Shown in pieces: positions 1-11,532 of a DNA stretch of 64,000 nt. The notes under the pieces were generated by a model. That model worked only from the letters and a program-made list of their open reading frames with translations, searched no databases and was not told the origin of the DNA. The translations under genes and the position numbers were made by a program. Position 1 is the first letter of the stretch. Each line of letters opens with the position of its first letter. Source of the DNA: Glomus cerebriforme (Eukaryota; Glomeromycota; Glomeromycetes; Glomerales; Glomeraceae); assembly GCA_003550305.1 (NCBI GenBank), contig QKYT01000264.1:1-64000 (forward strand), written 5' to 3'.

Positions 1-1243
1 TATACATATTTTTAAGTAAATAATAATATAATATCTTAATTTTCATAAATCCTACTCACAGTTATCTCTTTCTTTCGATTTTGTAAAAGAAGCCAAAAGA
101 AATGAAAAATTTTTTCGCTATTTTTTTTTTAAAAAAACGAAGTATATGTGTTTACAATTAATTAATCATAATGTGTAATACGTGATACAATTTATAATAC
201 GTATTACAATTAAATTATAAAATACGCGCCACAAATCACGTGGGGGTGGAAAAAGTGAAGGTGATACTGGGGAAGATTATTTAATTAGTAAATATCACGT
301 GACTGTGAATTTTTCATGGTGATGCTGGGGGTAGTTCGCTTTAGATATACTCTCTTTTTGATTGTGAACTTTACAAATTTAACTAGTAAAAACCAGTTTA
401 TATCAGGTTGATAGTTGGAACTAGCCTATAAAATCAATGATAAGTTGTAACATAACTGATCAGCCAATTTCAGCTGGATAAATATAGACCTCTCAATATC
501 TAAAAATTAAACTAGATCTCAAATCTGATTGGTCTATAATGGATTTTGTTAGCCACCGAAATTTATTGGATAAATGTATTTAAAAAAAAAATTTTAAAAG
601 TATTTTCTTTCTTTCCAATAATATTTAATCATGATTATTTGAAGGGTTTAAAATTTGTATGCATCTGCATTAGAGATGGAAAGTTCCAAATGGAGCAACT
701 CAGAGTCAACTTTAGAATGGAATGTCAGTTCATTTTTGAGCTAAACTGAGCAGCTCAAGCATAATGGTCAGTTCCTGCTTTAACTCAGTTTAAAACCAGT
801 TCAGATGGAGATACTATAGATATAGTAGAAAAGCAAAAAGAAAAAAAAAGAATAAATGAAAAAGAAAAAGAAGAGAAAATAAAAGTTGAATTTTGGAAAG
901 AAAAAATAAAAATGAATTATAATGCAATAAAGCAGAATGGATTGTGCAAAATAGAAATAAAAAATTAAGAAGAAATATAGAAAAGAATGAGATATAATGG
1001 AAAGAGTCATATGACTTTATAATGTTAAGAAAAGAAAAACAAGTAATGCAGATATCAATAAAGAACATGAAAAGAAGAAGTTATAAAATAAAAAAATTTT
1101 TTAGAAGAACTACCAATAATGGAAATGATAAATAAATAAAAGAAGTAAGTAGGAAATATTAAAGAAATGTACATAATGTAATATGTAAGAAGAAAATTGG
1201 ATGCATATATGTTAGGAATGTAAACAAAATATAATGTTATTAT
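1..1243. other. AT-rich gene-free tract with purine-rich segment
   Basis: No convincing gene is visible. The tract holds a T10A7 palindrome (121-137) and CACGTG-type sites near 238 and 296. From about 826 to 1243 the plus strand is almost free of C and reads as A/G. Open frames on the minus strand there are low-complexity F/Y/I/L strings. Scattered AACTGA/CAGTT motifs between 380 and 800 may be subterminal repeats of a decayed transposon. Confidence 0.5.
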
Positions 1244-1477
1244 AGAAATCCAAAATATATATAAAAAGGTAAGGTCAGAGTTTGCATATAATGAACCAAA
1301 AAAATCATGTAAATCTTTCTTTTTTTAGATAATTTCTGATAATGTCAGCCAGAAATTTATTACTTATTTTAGTAACTGACTGATATTACCATAATTCTGA
1401 CTCTAAAAAAATACATACAGCTAATAGTAAAATTTTTTTGGCTGAATCTGACCTCTGTATGCATATATTGGAATTCT
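1244..1477. mobile_element. hAT-like MITE, copy A (234 bp)
   Basis: This non-coding element has imperfect terminal inverted repeats, AGAAATCCAAAATATA at the left and AGAATTCCAATATATG read inward from the right. It is flanked by a degraded 8-bp target-site duplication (GTTATTAT / ATCATTAT, 6 of 8 identical). The interior (AATGTCAG near 1340, CTAATAGTAAAATTT near 1420) matches the copies at 3282-3514 and 37105-37550. An 8-bp duplication is the hallmark of hAT-type transposition. This is the most diverged of the three copies. Confidence 0.7.
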
Positions 1478-1954
1478 ATCATTATAAAGAAAAATATACA
1501 AAAATTAACAAAGAAATTAAGAAACAAAAATATAAACATAAATAAAAGTTTATGAATGGAAAGAATTATACAAATATTATTAGAAAAATTAATAATCAAA
1601 AAAAAATCAATTAATAATACATGAATGCATAAAAGAAATATATAATAAAAAATTATTATATATAGACAACAATAAATAGATAAAGCGATAAGTTACATTT
1701 TTCTATATAGAGGATGTATACATACGTAATTTATAGAATGTATTCGTCTTACAACACTTAATACAATAAATACATTTAACTTATTTTAATAAAAAATAAA
1801 TAGATAAAGGAATTTTATAGAAAAAATTGCAAAAAAAATGAAAGAACAAATCTGGAAAGAAAGGTACAATCAAATAAATAGACAAGAGAAATATATAAAT
1901 AATAAAAAAATAATAAGAAATTATAAAAAAAAAATAATAATAATAATAGGGTTT

Positions 1955-2410
1955 TATTTTTTATTATACCTGCAAGCTGCAATATGTCACATGGATTATG
2001 CTACTGGATTTTTATTAGCTAAATTTTTTGTCACATTTGTTTTGTAATAAATTAAAATCACAAAAACTTTTTTATATAATTGTTTATTTTTTTTTTATAT
2101 TTTTTTTTTTTACTACTTTGAACTTTGAAATAGTTTTGTTTTTTATTAAAACTTTTTTTCAAATATATATCATAAGTTTAGTTGTAATATTCATAAAGAA
2201 AATCAATTTTCCATAATAGTACTAATTTTTGAACTTTTTATTTTTTTGTTTACTAAAGTTAGGGTATAATTTCATTATTTTAGATAAAGCAAATTGACTT
2301 CCTTTATTAATTAAAAGTTATTTAGCAGGTTCAAAACTGCTAAATCTTAATTTTCATAAAGGTATAGTTAATACATATGAAGATCTTCACATTTTTCATA
2401 ATAGTACTAA
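1955..2410 (+). repeat. Left arm of a long inverted repeat
   Basis: The arm pairs as reverse complement with 2985-3690. Shared landmarks are CACAAAAACTTTTTTAT, GTTTACTAAAGTTAGGGTATAAT and TTCATAAAGGTATAGTTAAT. The small open frames here (1838-2047) and in the right arm (3470-3811, minus) encode related low-complexity strings only because the arms are homologous. I do not call them genes. The left arm preserves the empty site for the MITE that sits in the right arm. Confidence 0.7.
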
Positions 2411-2984
2411 TTCATAAATTTTATTTTTTTTTTTCATTCTAGAATTTTTGAGTGTATTTTAAGCATTTTGTAAAGTTATTTTTTAAAACTACTTGTATCT
2501 TAATTTCTCTTTCTTTTTATCTCTTGTATTCTTACATATTTTTAACTTTATTAGAATTATTATATAGTGTTTTAATTTTAAAATATCATTCTTAAATTAT
2601 TATTAATATTTCTTTTTGATATTTTGTATTTAAACTTTCCATCTTAATAAAAAAGTTTGTTTAATGTATTCAAAAAATTCAATAAATTACATTTTTTAAG
2701 TATAATTTAAAAATGCACAAATATTGTAAAGTTAAACAAATAAGTATATTTTAAAATAAATAATTTAAAAGTTAGTACTACAGTCATTACCCTATATAAT
2801 CACACCCCTCGGAACTGAAAAAAAAGATGTAATTATAAAAAACCTATATGATGTAACTATAAAGAAGGTTTTTTTAATAATATTATTATTAGTAACTTAG
2901 GCCAAATATAAATGTGATTATAAGGGAAGTGTGACTAAACAGGAGGTGCCTATAAAGAAGGATGACTGTATTATGAAAAATATG
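2411..2984. other. Loop between the arms of the inverted repeat
   Basis: Very AT-rich spacer without a gene. Its right part is a TA-flanked MITE, listed separately. Confidence 0.6.
2781..2968. mobile_element. TA-flanked MITE starting CAGTCAT (188 bp)
   Basis: Both ends read TA-CAGTCAT inward, and the flanking TA is duplicated, as in Tc1/mariner/pogo elements. The interior carries several diverged copies of a GTGATTATA / GTAACTATA motif. The ends resemble those of the better preserved element at 43486-43620. Confidence 0.65.
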
Positions 2985-3690
2985 AATAACTCCATAAGTA
3001 TTAATTATACCTTCATAAAAATTAAGATTCTAATAGTTTTAAACTCGTTGAACAACTTTAATTAATAAAAGAAAGTCAATTTACTTTGTCCAAAGTGGTA
3101 AAATTATACTCTAATATTAGTAAACAAAAAAAAATAAAAAGTTCAAAAATTAGTACTGTTATAGAAAACAAGATTTTTTCCATAAATATTATAGCTAATC
3201 TTATAAAAATTGAAATATATAGGTTTAATATATATTAAAAAAAAGTTTTAATAAAAAACAAAACTATTTTAAAGTTCAAAGAGGACCCCAAGCAATATAT
3301 AAATAAGTAATAAGAAATTGGAAAAAATTTACTATTAGCTCTATACATTTTTTCAGGGCCAAAATTACAATAATGTCAGTAAGTTACCAAAAATGGTAAT
3401 AATATTCTAGCCAACATTATTTAAAATTATCTAAAAAAGAAAAGATTTATATGATTATTTTGGCTTATTCTATGCATTTTTTTTGTTACCTATTTCAGTA
3501 TTGTTTGGGATCCTGTTCAAATTAGTAAAAAAAAATATAAAAAAAAAATAAATAATTATATAAAAAAGTTTTTGTGATTTTAATATTACAAAACAAATGT
3601 AGCAAAAAATTTTAGCCAATAAAAATCTAGTGGTGACCATATGACATATTACAATCAAGTATGATAAAAACAAATCCCCATAATAATAAT
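2985..3690 (-). repeat. Right arm of a long inverted repeat
   Basis: Reverse complement of 1955-2410, interrupted by a hAT-like MITE at 3282-3514. Without the MITE the two arms have comparable length. A transcript across 1955-3690 would fold into a stem of roughly 450 bp. Confidence 0.7.
3282..3514. mobile_element. hAT-like MITE, copy B (233 bp)
   Basis: The termini are AGGACCCCAAGCAATA and, read inward from the right, AGGATCCCAAACAATA. The flanks are GTTCAAAG (3274-3281) and GTTCAAAT (3515-3522), an 8-bp target-site duplication with one mismatch. The left arm of the surrounding inverted repeat carries the site only once (CTTTGAAC near 2120), which is the pre-insertion state. There is no coding capacity. 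Confidence 0.85.
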
Positions 3691-3853
3691 AAAAAAATAA
3701 AAAACAAAATAATAAAAAGAATAAAATGAAAACAAATGACAAAATATTACAATTAACTAAAAATAATAAAAAAATGATAAAAATTTTATAGTGAATAGGT
3801 ATATAGAACAATTATATTAATAGAAAAGAAAAGAAAATTTAGTCTACAATATA

Positions 3854-5150
3854 CAATGTCCGGTAAGGAGTCACTGGTCATGTGATTGTTGATCATTTAT
3901 TTGTTTATCTTCAAAACCTGTTATGTTAATTATTTCGTTATTAATTTGCCTCCAGTTTTTTGTCATGTATTGTTAAGATTCTTCTTATTCAAACATGTTT
4001 TTTAAAAGAAAAAAACTTTTTACTTTTGAATGTAAAAAAGTTGTTGGTGCATAAAAATGTGAAATAAGTAAGAGAAAGATTAGTGAAGCCTTAAACTATT
4101 CTCAAAGTACTATATATGATGTTATTTTTGCATATAAGAATTATGGATATGAAACTCTTCCTTCTAGAACTAGGAGATTACAAATAATGACTGAGAGAGA
4201 TAGCCACTATTTAATAAGAATTTTCAAAGAAAATAGAAAAGCAAATATATAGGAATTACATAAAAAATTTGTCAATTCTATTTCAACAAATGTTTGTGAA
4301 AAGACTTTAAAAAAATACCTTCATGAACAAGATTTCTATGGTTGAGTTGGTATAAGAAAACCCTTTGTAAATGAAAAAAATAAGCAAAAAAGACTTGCTT
4401 GAATAAGAGAAAGAAAAGAGTGGATAGATGAGTGGGAAAATATTATTTGGAATGATAAGTCTAAGTTTGAATTATTTAAAAAAAATAGTAAAAGGTGAAT
4501 GTGAAGGCACCCTCATAAAAAATATGATGTAGAGTATTTAATTCCTACAATGAAATTAGGTTAGCAAGGAGTAATAATATGAGAATGCTTTACTAAGTAT
4601 AATCTTGGTCCATTAGTAAAATTAGAAGGGAGAGTTATATATTGATATATTACAAAATTATTTGTTACCATTCATAGATGATTTAGATGACCAGGAAAGT
4701 TATTTTTTTTAAAAAGATAATGCTCCTATATATACTGTAAGGATAGTTTAAAGTTGGAAAGAAGAAAATGAGATTAATAGTATTCCATGGCCTGCACAGA
4801 GTCCAGATCTTAATCCAATAGAAAGTTTATGGGATAAGTTGAAAAGGCAGGTATGTGCACACACTTCATTGCCAAAAAATTGGAAAGATTTATGGGAAAT
4901 ACTTTAAGAGAAGTAGGCAGATATTGATGTTAATAAATACCAAAATCTTGTTGATAGTATGCCTCATCGAGTTGCTACTGTTATAAAAAGTAAAGGTCAT
5001 CTAACAAAGTATTAATAAAAATTAAAGACTTTGCTATTCAAATAAAAAAATTTTTATTAAATTTGGTGTTGTAATGATTGAGTAATTTGAATTTAAAAAT
5101 TTGTATTAAAATTGATCAGTATTACATAACCAGTGACTTGTTATCGGTAC
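3854..5150 (+). mobile_element. Tc1-like DNA transposon, decayed
   Basis: A 1.3-kb element flanked by TA. Its imperfect terminal inverted repeats share AGTCACTGGTCATGTGAT on the left and AGTCACTGGTTATGTAAT on the right, read inward. The interior is one transposase-like frame full of stops, listed separately. Tc1/mariner elements insert at TA and encode a single DDE transposase, which fits the size and the layout. Confidence 0.85.
3995..5015 (+). pseudogene. Tc1-type DDE transposase pseudogene
   Basis: The order of remnants is an N-terminal helix-turn-helix (SEALNYSQSTIYDV), then IIWNDKSKFELF with the first catalytic Asp, KDNAPIYT with the second, PWPAQSPDLNPIESLW with the catalytic Glu, and a typical tail. 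The length (about 340 codons) is normal for the family. It is broken by at least eleven in-frame stops and by one extra T near 4660 that shifts the frame. Four TGA codons (4400, 4496, 4502, 4580) sit where relatives usually have Trp, and a TAA lies just before KDNAP where Gln is usual. This points to G:C-to-A:T decay. It is non-functional; the family assignment is secure. Confidence 0.85.
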
Positions 5151-5655
5151 TATACATATTTGATTTAGAATATAACATATAGAAAAATAGGATAGCAAAT
5201 TAAATAGAAAAAATTTATTAATATTATTATATTGTATCTATAAAAGCTGATCAGTATATAAAGTTATATGAAAAAAACTGTATAATAATAAAAATTAAAT
5301 AAAAATAAAAAATAATTGCATAATTTGATTTAATTAATAATTAGAGTTTTTTTCATGTTTGGATTTAATAATCAGAATTTTAAATAAGAAAAATTAAATA
5401 AAATAAACTAAATTTTTATATCAATAAAATTTTAGTGTAAATTTATTCCTCATCCTGGATGAGAAATTTATTACTCATCCTTATAATTTTTTTTAAAAAT
5501 AAATAATTATTTTTATTGATAATTTTAAGTTTTTTTTTTTATAGAAGTTTTTAATGAATTTTATTTGATTTATTTTATATTTTTAATTAAAAATATAAAC
5601 AAATTTATTTGAATTTAATGATTGCATTTTATTAGTATTACATTAATATGAAATT
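5151..5655. other. AT-rich gene-free tract
   Basis: No gene or strong repeat is visible. There are two short direct repeats of an ATTTATTACTCATCC-like phrase near 5440-5480. Confidence 0.5.
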
Positions 5656-6690
5656 TTTTCCAAAAATGCATCTTTAATATTATTACAAAAAAATTCATAA
5701 TTCAATAATCACTTGAATTAGTTTTGTAAAAATTAATATGCAATTATTTTTATGCCTATTGAACAACTTTACTTAAGTTTCCTTTGCTTGTTTTCTTTAG
5801 CCAAAGTATTTAAATTACAGAGGACAATCAAATATTATACGGATATTTTATTCTATCCAAATTATGCTGATCATTATGATATATTAATGTAATATAAATT
5901 AATGTATTATTCTGTACTTACAGTCATAATAAATAAACTCCTATACTTAGATTTTTTTGCAAGTATGAGAATGCTCACTGCAAAAATTCTGATTTGTACA
6001 ACTAGAATAATAAATATTTAAAAATTTTAAAAAAATGACGTGGTTCAGTCATTATTAATCTGATCAATATGTATTTACCATCATTTGAATCGTCTTAATG
6101 AGATGAATACAATGAGCTAAAGATCATAAAAGACTAACTATTGGATCCAAAAAATCATAGAAAACATCTAAATTTTTGAAGCGTAATTATATATTGGATA
6201 TTGATCATATAAAAACGATTTTATTATCATTCGAATTCTCTTAATAAGATGAATCTAATGAATATAAAATTATGGAATTTTAATCAATAGATACTGAAAT
6301 ATCTTTAAATGTTCATGTAATATTGATCGCTCTCTATACACTTGAAAGTAAAAAAACAAAATGCATTTAAGTATTTTTACAAAAAATTCATAACTTCACA
6401 ACCACTTGAGCTAGTCTTATAAAAATTAATATATAATTACTTTCATATCTGCTAAACAACTTTACTTAAGCTTCCTTTATTTATTTTCTTTGGCCAAAGT
6501 ATTCAAATTATGCTTAAAAGTAAAAATCAGGATGCATTTAAGTATTTTTACAAAAAAATTCATAATTCTATAACCACTTGAGGTAGCTTTATAAAAATTA
6601 ATATACAAATATTTTCATATCTGCTGAACAATTATTTTAAGTATTTTTCATCTATTTAGTTAACTAAAATAACAAAATTGTGTTGTGAAA
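5656..6690 (+). repeat. Direct repeats of about 170 bp and 160 bp
   Basis: A unit containing TACAAAAAATTCATAA, CCACTTGAG, TAAAAATTAATAT and CTTTACTTAAG occurs at about 5656-5822, 6358-6528 and 6530-6680. Between the first and second copies lies another pair (near 6080 and 6230) built on ATTCGAATT/TTTGAATCG followed by CTTAATGAGATGAAT. There is no coding sequence. The two families interleave, which suggests local duplication of a compound unit. Confidence 0.6.
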
Positions 6691-7439
6691 TCTCTATATA
6701 ATATGAAAAGTACATTTGTTAAAATTATTAAAATATAACTTTATAATAAAATTTTGATAAGTTCTAAATTACTATTGAAAAAATATTTAGCTTTATTAAT
6801 TAATGAAAACTTTTAAAATAAATTTTTTAAAAAAAAGGAAGAAAAGAAAGAAAGGAGAAAAAAATTTTAAAAGTTTATTATTAGAATGATAAACAAATAA
6901 ACATTGTTTAAAGGTAATATCAAAAATGATCAGGAGATAAGTAATATCAATCTTACCTTAGGGTGAGAAATAAATTTTTCCAAAATTTTATTATATTTTA
7001 TATATTCTATTTTAAATACATATCAAATATTTTTGCTAATCTTTTAAGAAAAATTCACATAAATTTTTCTTTGAAAAATTTATTTAGTAATTATATTTAC
7101 ATAGTCATTAAAAATCTAATTTATAAATCATGCAATTATATTGGAACTGAGTTTCAGTCAATTCTGTTCTGAACTCCACTCTAAACCAATTATTGGAATC
7201 AGTTCTATCAGTTTAGCTTACTCCTATCCATTCCAGTTTGCAGAACTAGAGCAATATATACATATCTATAATCACATAGTTTATGATTAAGTTTGATTGG
7301 CTAATTAAGTTTTATATTATAAACTAATAATCTTATTTATTTATTTTATTATATAATATCTCTCAAAGTTTTAGCTCCAAGTTTTGCTTATTCTTGGTAA
7401 ATAAATTAACTATTTTTACCATTTTATATATTTTAATAT
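6691..7439. other. AT-rich tract with AACTGA-type motifs
   Basis: No gene is supported; the 69-codon frame at 6963-7172 is low-complexity. At 7140-7250 CAGTT/AACTGG motifs cluster and resemble those at 380-800. They may be the ends of a decayed element. Confidence 0.4.
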
Positions 7440-7461
7440 TATAAGTTTTCTTTTTTTTTAG

Positions 7462-8940
7462 GTACAGCTTTCTGTTTGATAAATACTTTAGCTAGACATT
7501 CTGTAAATATCTTGAATCTTAGTAAATGGTAAGTTTAGCCATATTTTTTTGCTTTTCTATTCTTTTATATTTTTTATTACTAATTTTTTTTTTTTAGTGT
7601 AACTTTCTGCTTGAGAAATATTTTAGCTAAATGACTTATGGTATTTTGAGTCTTTTAAATGATAAGTTTGATCAATTTTTGTTTTTTATTTATTTATTTT
7701 TTTTTTTGTTCTTTTATACTTTTCATTACTAATTTCATTTTTTTTTTATTGATCAATACCTTGGTAGAAACATCTTACAGGCCTTGGATCTTTTATAAAT
7801 GGTAAGTTTTATATTTTTTTTCTTTATTTTTATTTTTTTTATATTTTTTTTTTGAAAATGCACTGAATCATAAACTTTATTCTGTAAATCAGTGGACAAT
7901 ACCCTGAATACAATATTGAACAAGTCTAATAGTTCAGATGTAAAATCTCCAACTAAATGGAAAATTCCAATATGTTACACTTATATAGCATAAGTCCTTA
8001 AAGTAGGGCTAAAAGCAAGACTTCCTTAGATATTAATATGCTCTGATTCTTCCTCACACCCTAATGCTAGCACCAAATAAAAAACCTTTCAATCAGTCCT
8101 CCCAAATCTTCCCACAAGACACTTGGATTTTCTAACTAATACGATTTGTTATAAAGTCATTATAACTTTATAAGAGAAATTTATAGAAGCTGGCTACTAG
8201 TATTAACCTCTAGGAAGAAAAGCAAACTATATAATATTAATAACTAAAAGATACAAGTAAGAAAAAAAAACTTACTTTTATCCCTACACCTTCCCTATCA
8301 GAATTGGTATCCCAGTTACCCTAATGGATGCTCCAGATGAATCAAAATGACTGCTTATACTGTCTCGTCTGAAGGCCATCACCAGATACTTAACTAATCT
8401 AACTTGAATAAATCCAAATCTATCCATCCCGGTAGGAGTTTTTTCAAAATAAGCTAATTCCTCATGGTTCAGAAGTCTCATAATCCAGCAAATCGAGAAA
8501 ACTTCTTATCCAAAAATACTAAGTGGCATCCAACCCTGTTGAAGAATCTTGATTCTTAATATACCTATTGCAAAAAAAATACAATCTTGCTCCCAATCAT
8601 CCAAACTGATTCTACCTAATTAACGCACCCGACCCTGTACCCAACGTCTTCTGCACCATTTTATTCTTTTTATTAATTTTCTATTCTACTACTAATGACA
8701 TCATCTTAAGAGGCAAAAATAGGGATCACCACTGTAAAACAAAAATAGGGAATGTATACAACAAGAAAATCAATCATCAACAGATAATCAGCTGTCAATC
8801 AAAATTTCCAGTACCCTTCCATCTCCTGCCAAATTTATTTTTTTCATATTATTTATTACTAATTTTTTTTTTTAGATATTTTTTTCATTTATCAATACTT
8901 TAGTAGGAATGTCTTGCTAAGATTGCTTATCTAAACTCTT
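7462..8940 (+). repeat. Mini-exon-like tandem array A (interrupted)
   Basis: Three consecutive units, plus a fourth at about 8876, each have a T-rich tract ending in AG (missing in unit 3), a conserved block of about 64-67 nt (7462-7528, 7598-7661, about 7749-7801), and a donor-like GTAAGTTT (ATAAGTTT in unit 2). The block contains ATAAATACTTTAGCTAGA-like sequence, and the period is about 140 bp. The third spacer is split by about 1 kb of unrelated sequence (about 7853-8845). The splice-like borders are directly visible. Whether they are spliced is unknown. Confidence 0.55.
7853..8845. mobile_element. Unclassified ~1-kb insertion inside array A
   Basis: This block has a clearly higher G+C content than its surroundings and interrupts a spacer of array A. 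The ends could be read as TG...CA, as in a solo LTR, but I found no convincing target-site duplication. A 65-codon frame on the minus strand (8284-8481) matches nothing I recognise. It could be a solo LTR or a fragment of another element. Confidence 0.4.
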
Positions 8941-9692
8941 CTAAAATCCTATGCTTAGTTTCATTAAATTTTTACTATAATTTTATTATAATTTCACAGA
9001 ATTTTATTAGTCTTACCATTTATAATAGGTTTTAATAGGTTTCACTTTTTATCAAGTTTTACTAACTTTTAATTAAGACTTTAATTGCTAATCTGCTTAT
9101 GAATCAGAGCAGTTTATAATAAAATTTTGGAATGATCATCATATGATAACCTTTGAATACATAGTAATCATTTGATATTAGTTATATAAGAATATTATGT
9201 AATAAAAAAAATTTTTTTGACAAATAATATATTGTATCTAGAAATTTAAGTTTTTTTCATTAATAAAACTTTTTATTTTCTTTTTGAGGAATTTTCTATA
9301 GAAGAAATAGAGATTTCAGTTTTTGGTTTAAAAATTAGTAATAAAAAAGGCTTCATACAAAGGTTTTAAAAGTTTTTTTAAGTAAATATGCATATATTTT
9401 TTTTAAAAATAAAGGTCTATATTATGGCTTTTTAATAATATAAATTTTATTCTTTTTTATTAGATATTACAGAAGTTTATATTGTACAAAAAAATTAAAT
9501 ATTACTGTTTTAATTCATAGACAAATTAATAATTAATATAGTTTTGTCAAATTACTATATTTTATTATTATTAATAGTTAAAGTACCTACTTCAGGATGT
9601 ATTAAATCCCATTACTAAGGAAATCTAATACATAAAAAGTAGCAAAAGCAAATATATAATAATAATACTTTTTTATGTATAGCAAATCACCT
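8941..9692. other. AT-rich gene-free tract
   Basis: No gene, terminal repeat or tandem array is recognised. Confidence 0.5.
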
Positions 9693-9911
9693 TAGTGTTC
9701 CAATCTGCGAATTATCTGTCATCTGTCATCTGTTATCTGAAAAACATGTGATCTGTATGATCTGTCAGCCATCAAGGATAATCTAAATCTATGACAGATA
9801 ATCCATATCATCTGTCAGATCATCCATCAGATTGAATCATATAGCTAAATTTAGAAAAAATTTTTTCTTAATTAAAAAAAAATTTACTATTTAAAAAAAA
9901 ATTTTTATGTC

Positions 9912-10400
9912 ACCTCCAACTTGGAATGTAAGTAATAGAAGGGGGGATTTTAACGTATTAAACATTTCTTTCTTTATTTCTTTTTAGATTTCTGGACTTC
10001 TTAGGTGACTCAGACTTAAAATGTAAGGAATTAGAGGGAGAAAGATTTTTTTTTAACATTAAAGAAACGTATTAAACATTTCTTTCTTTGTTTTTTTTTA
10101 GGTTTCCGGACTTCTTAAACAACCTGGACTTGGAATGTAAGGAATTAGAGAAAGGGGAGATTTTTTTTTAATATTAAAGAAACGTACTAAATATTTCTTT
10201 CTTTGTTTTTTTTTAGGTTTCCAGATTTTTTAGATGACCTGAACTTGAAATGTAAGAAATTAGAGGGAGGGAATTTTTTTTAACATTAAAGAAACATACT
10301 AAATGTTTCTTTCTTTATTTTTTTTAGGTTTTTGGACTTCTTAGATGACCCAGACTTGGAATATAAGAAATTAGAGGGAGGGGGATTTTTTTTAACATTA
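9912..10400 (+). repeat. Mini-exon-like tandem array B (35-nt blocks)
   Basis: Four blocks of exactly 35 nt (9988-10022, 10102-10136, 10217-10251, 10328-10362) follow a partial one ending at 9927. Each is preceded by a polypyrimidine tract plus AG. Each is followed by GTAAGG or GTAAGA, with ATAAGA at the last. Spacers are 76-80 nt between full blocks. The blocks read GTTTCCGGACTTCTTA... with an ACTTGGAAT end. In one frame, block plus spacer start gives FPDFLDDPDLE-like peptides. The constant block length with drifting spacers is what selection or templating would leave, but the units are also simply tandem repeats. Confidence 0.6.
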
Positions 10401-10403
10401 AAA

Positions 10404-10945
10404 TTTTATTTTATTTTATTTTATAAAAGCACAAATTTGCTACAGATTAGACAAGTAACAAACATAGTAAAAAACTATCTATAAAATTACTATAAAAAGT
10501 AGCTGAGCCCCCTTCTAAAAGATGAACTGTCTATGCCTAAATGAAAAAATTTAGGTAAAACCAATCCATTAATCTATATAAAATTGTGTAACAAGTATAG
10601 GGTCGTGTAGTAATAGGGGATGAATTATTAAATCTATATTAAATAAAGAAATAAAAGGATTAAAATTTCTATAAGAAGAATATTGTAAAAAAACAGATCT
10701 ATTATGTGTCCATGAACCTAAATGTAAAAAATTTGAAGAGGCCCAAATGAGCCATATTGATGTGTCAAATTTTCTGACTGTATTATGAGATGTAGTAGCA
10801 ATATTGTTGGTCAGTGTCTGTGGGTTTGAGGCAGAATTGAGCTTAAGTGTGTGATGGTGCAGACGTTTAGAACATTGGAAAATGTTAAGAGATTTTTTCC
10901 ATTTGATACGAGCATCACAATGAGCGAGCCATGTGATTTTTCAGA
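10404..10945 (-). mobile_element. 5'-truncated LINE-like retrotransposon fragment
   Basis: A 542-bp insertion is bounded by a perfect 16-bp target-site duplication (TTTTTTAACATTAAAA at 10388-10403 and 10946-10961). On the minus strand its 3' end is an AAAAT-repeat tail lying against one duplication, as expected for target-primed reverse transcription. The minus strand keeps a readable coding stretch (near 10930-10830, containing HCDARIKWKKSLNIF) followed by decayed sequence, probably the C-terminal end of a LINE ORF2. It inserted into array B and is therefore younger than the array. Confidence 0.75.
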
Positions 10946-11313
10946 TTTTTTAACATTAAAAGACATTTCTTTCTCTATATTTAAAATAGATTATGGAGTA
11001 ACATGTTAATATATTAGTTATATGATTTGTATTATATATTTAATTATTGTATTTAATTATTTATTTAATAAAGAATATTATATTATTTAAATGTTGAATA
11101 ATACATATATTTATTAGAAATAAAAATAGTATCATTATTAATTAAAAAATTTTTTTTTTTAAAAAAAATTTATATTATCCGGATCATTCGACCTCATCTG
11201 AGGCAAAACTATAATCTGATCTGTCGACAAAATATCCATCTGACTCATCTGATTTATCTGACGGATGATGGATATCCAAATTTAACACGGATAATCAATG
11301 GATTGGAACTCTA

Positions 11314-11532
11314 AACCAGAATACTTCTAAATGGGCATATGATACTGAGAAAATCAGAAATAAAATAACAGATGTCAAAATGCTCAAATATGGAATTAAC
11401 AATAATAATAATAAAATGATTCAATACAATAATGCAAGTTTAACAGATTCAAATTTAAATTATTTATTAAATTTGGTAAAGATGAATTTGATTTGGTCCA
11501 AAGATTTAGACAAAATCAGTAAAAGCTTATAA
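11314..11532 (+). pseudogene. Open coding-like fragment abutting the TIR element
   Basis: An open frame of 72 codons without its own start begins exactly at the right end of the TIR element and ends with TAA at 11530. It contains SKWAYDTEKIRNKI and SNLNYLLNLVKMN, and composition looks protein-like. No family is recognised. It may be the 3' exon of a gene broken by the element, or part of an older transposon. Confidence 0.3.

Larger units (their letters stand above)
9693..11313. mobile_element. TIR element carrying mini-exon array B
   Basis: Inward-facing ends read TTAGTGTTCCAATC on the left and TTAGAGTTCCAATC on the right. Both are followed by subterminal clusters of ATCTGTCA/ATCTGACG motifs (9705-9835 and 11175-11295). 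No transposase is present, so the element is non-autonomous. A clean target-site duplication was not found. The style of ends with subterminal repeats suggests hAT, but this is only inference. Inside lie array B and a LINE fragment. Confidence 0.6.

Noticed and set aside
801..1068. Two minus-strand frames rich in Phe, Tyr and Leu
   Set aside because: Products of the A/G-rich plus strand; no protein-like composition.
3470..3811. 113-codon minus-strand frame
   Set aside because: It spans the end of a MITE and the arm of an inverted repeat; the similarity to the 1838-2047 frame is due to the repeat arms.
3995..5015. Alternative genetic code with TGA read as Trp
   Set aside because: The same frame also has TAA and TAG stops and a frameshift, and the intact lipase uses TGA as its stop.
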